Assembly: GCA_031274005.1 (NCBI GenBank)
Contig: JAISQU010000241.1
Location: forward strand, 1 to 6,793
DNA from: Spirochaetales bacterium
GTDB taxonomy: Bacteria; Spirochaetota; Spirochaetia; DTKZ01
Reading direction: 5' to 3'
DNA length: 6,793 bases
Every line of letters begins with the position of its first letter. The first letter of the stretch is position 1. Below are positions 6,681 to 6,793 of this stretch, piece after piece. Below the pieces are notes generated by a model, which worked only from the letters and a program-made list of their open reading frames with translations, searched no databases and was not told where the DNA came from. Position numbers and translations under genes: made by a program.

Positions 6681-6793
6681 TAAAGTAACAAAATTTTTCT
6701 GAGTTCCCTTTCGGCGTCCCCAGAAGATATTTTCTCCTTCCGCAGAGCTTCCTCAAAGGCGGAAAGCCGCTTTGTTTGTTCTCCGGCAAGTTC
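6680..6793 (-). CDS. C-terminal 37 residues of an unidentified charged coiled-coil-like protein; candidate peripheral-stalk G/H subunit
   Basis: An open frame enters at the right edge and ends in TAA at 6680-6682, sharing one base with the atpC ATG. The visible tail starts ELAGEQTKRLSAFEEALRKE and ends ELRKILLL. It is strongly charged, with leucines and alanines spaced as in an amphipathic or coiled-coil helix, and has no membrane segment. The 1-base overlap makes it part of the same operon. Thermus (atpG) and Enterococcus (ntpF) place the small coiled-coil partner of subunit E first in the operon, so a G/H-type stalk subunit is a reasonable guess. These proteins have little conserved sequence, so 37 residues cannot establish it. 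It could equally be an unrelated helical protein. The coding frame is well supported and the function is not. Confidence 0.65.
   Translation of the reverse strand, partial: ELAGEQTKRLSAFEEALRKEKISSGDAERELRKILLL

Noticed and set aside
1..6793. A novel defence, mobile or biosynthetic system
   Set aside because: All of the window except 37 codons at the right edge is accounted for by known V/A-type ATPase subunits. I saw no repeats, integrase, transposase, toxin pair or composition break.

Overview
The window is the core of one bacterial V/A-type (rotary) ATPase operon, read entirely from the minus strand, right to left. In transcription order it holds: the last 37 codons of an unidentified charged protein, then atpC, atpI, atpK, atpF, atpE, atpA and the first 205 codons of atpB, which runs off the left edge. 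There is no stretch over 35 bases without a gene. I see no RNA gene, mobile element, CRISPR array, terminator or clear promoter. The operon start lies beyond the right edge; the central-shaft gene atpD was not seen and, if in this operon, most likely follows atpB past the left edge.

Organism: a bacterium of moderately high GC (by eye a little over 50%) with good Shine-Dalgarno sites. A V/A-type rather than F-type enzyme, with an archaeal-like set of separate C, E and F subunits, occurs in spirochaetes (Treponema and relatives), some Firmicutes, Synergistetes and Thermus/Deinococcus. From overall similarity to remembered sequences I lean to a Treponema-like spirochaete, with low to moderate confidence; no marker gene here settles it.

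How the genes fit together: AtpA and AtpB form the A3B3 catalytic head. AtpF belongs to the central shaft, and AtpC is the socket that joins the shaft to the membrane ring. AtpK is the ring proteolipid carrying the ion-binding glutamate. AtpI is the membrane stator that provides the ion half-channels and the essential arginine. AtpE is one strand of the peripheral stalk and needs a small coiled-coil partner (G/H type), for which the truncated upstream gene is a candidate. Junctions are very tight: a 1-base overlap (TAATG) into atpC, 4-base ATGA overlaps into atpI and atpB, and gaps of 35, 13, 8 and 3 bases before atpK, atpF, atpE and atpA. This implies one mRNA with translational coupling. The only sizeable gap precedes the proteolipid, the subunit needed in most copies.

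I found no undescribed system. The points worth a second look are modest: a short two-helix proteolipid with a signal-peptide-like N-terminus, the C-I-K-F-E-A-B gene order, a low-complexity insert in AtpI, and the unidentified upstream gene.
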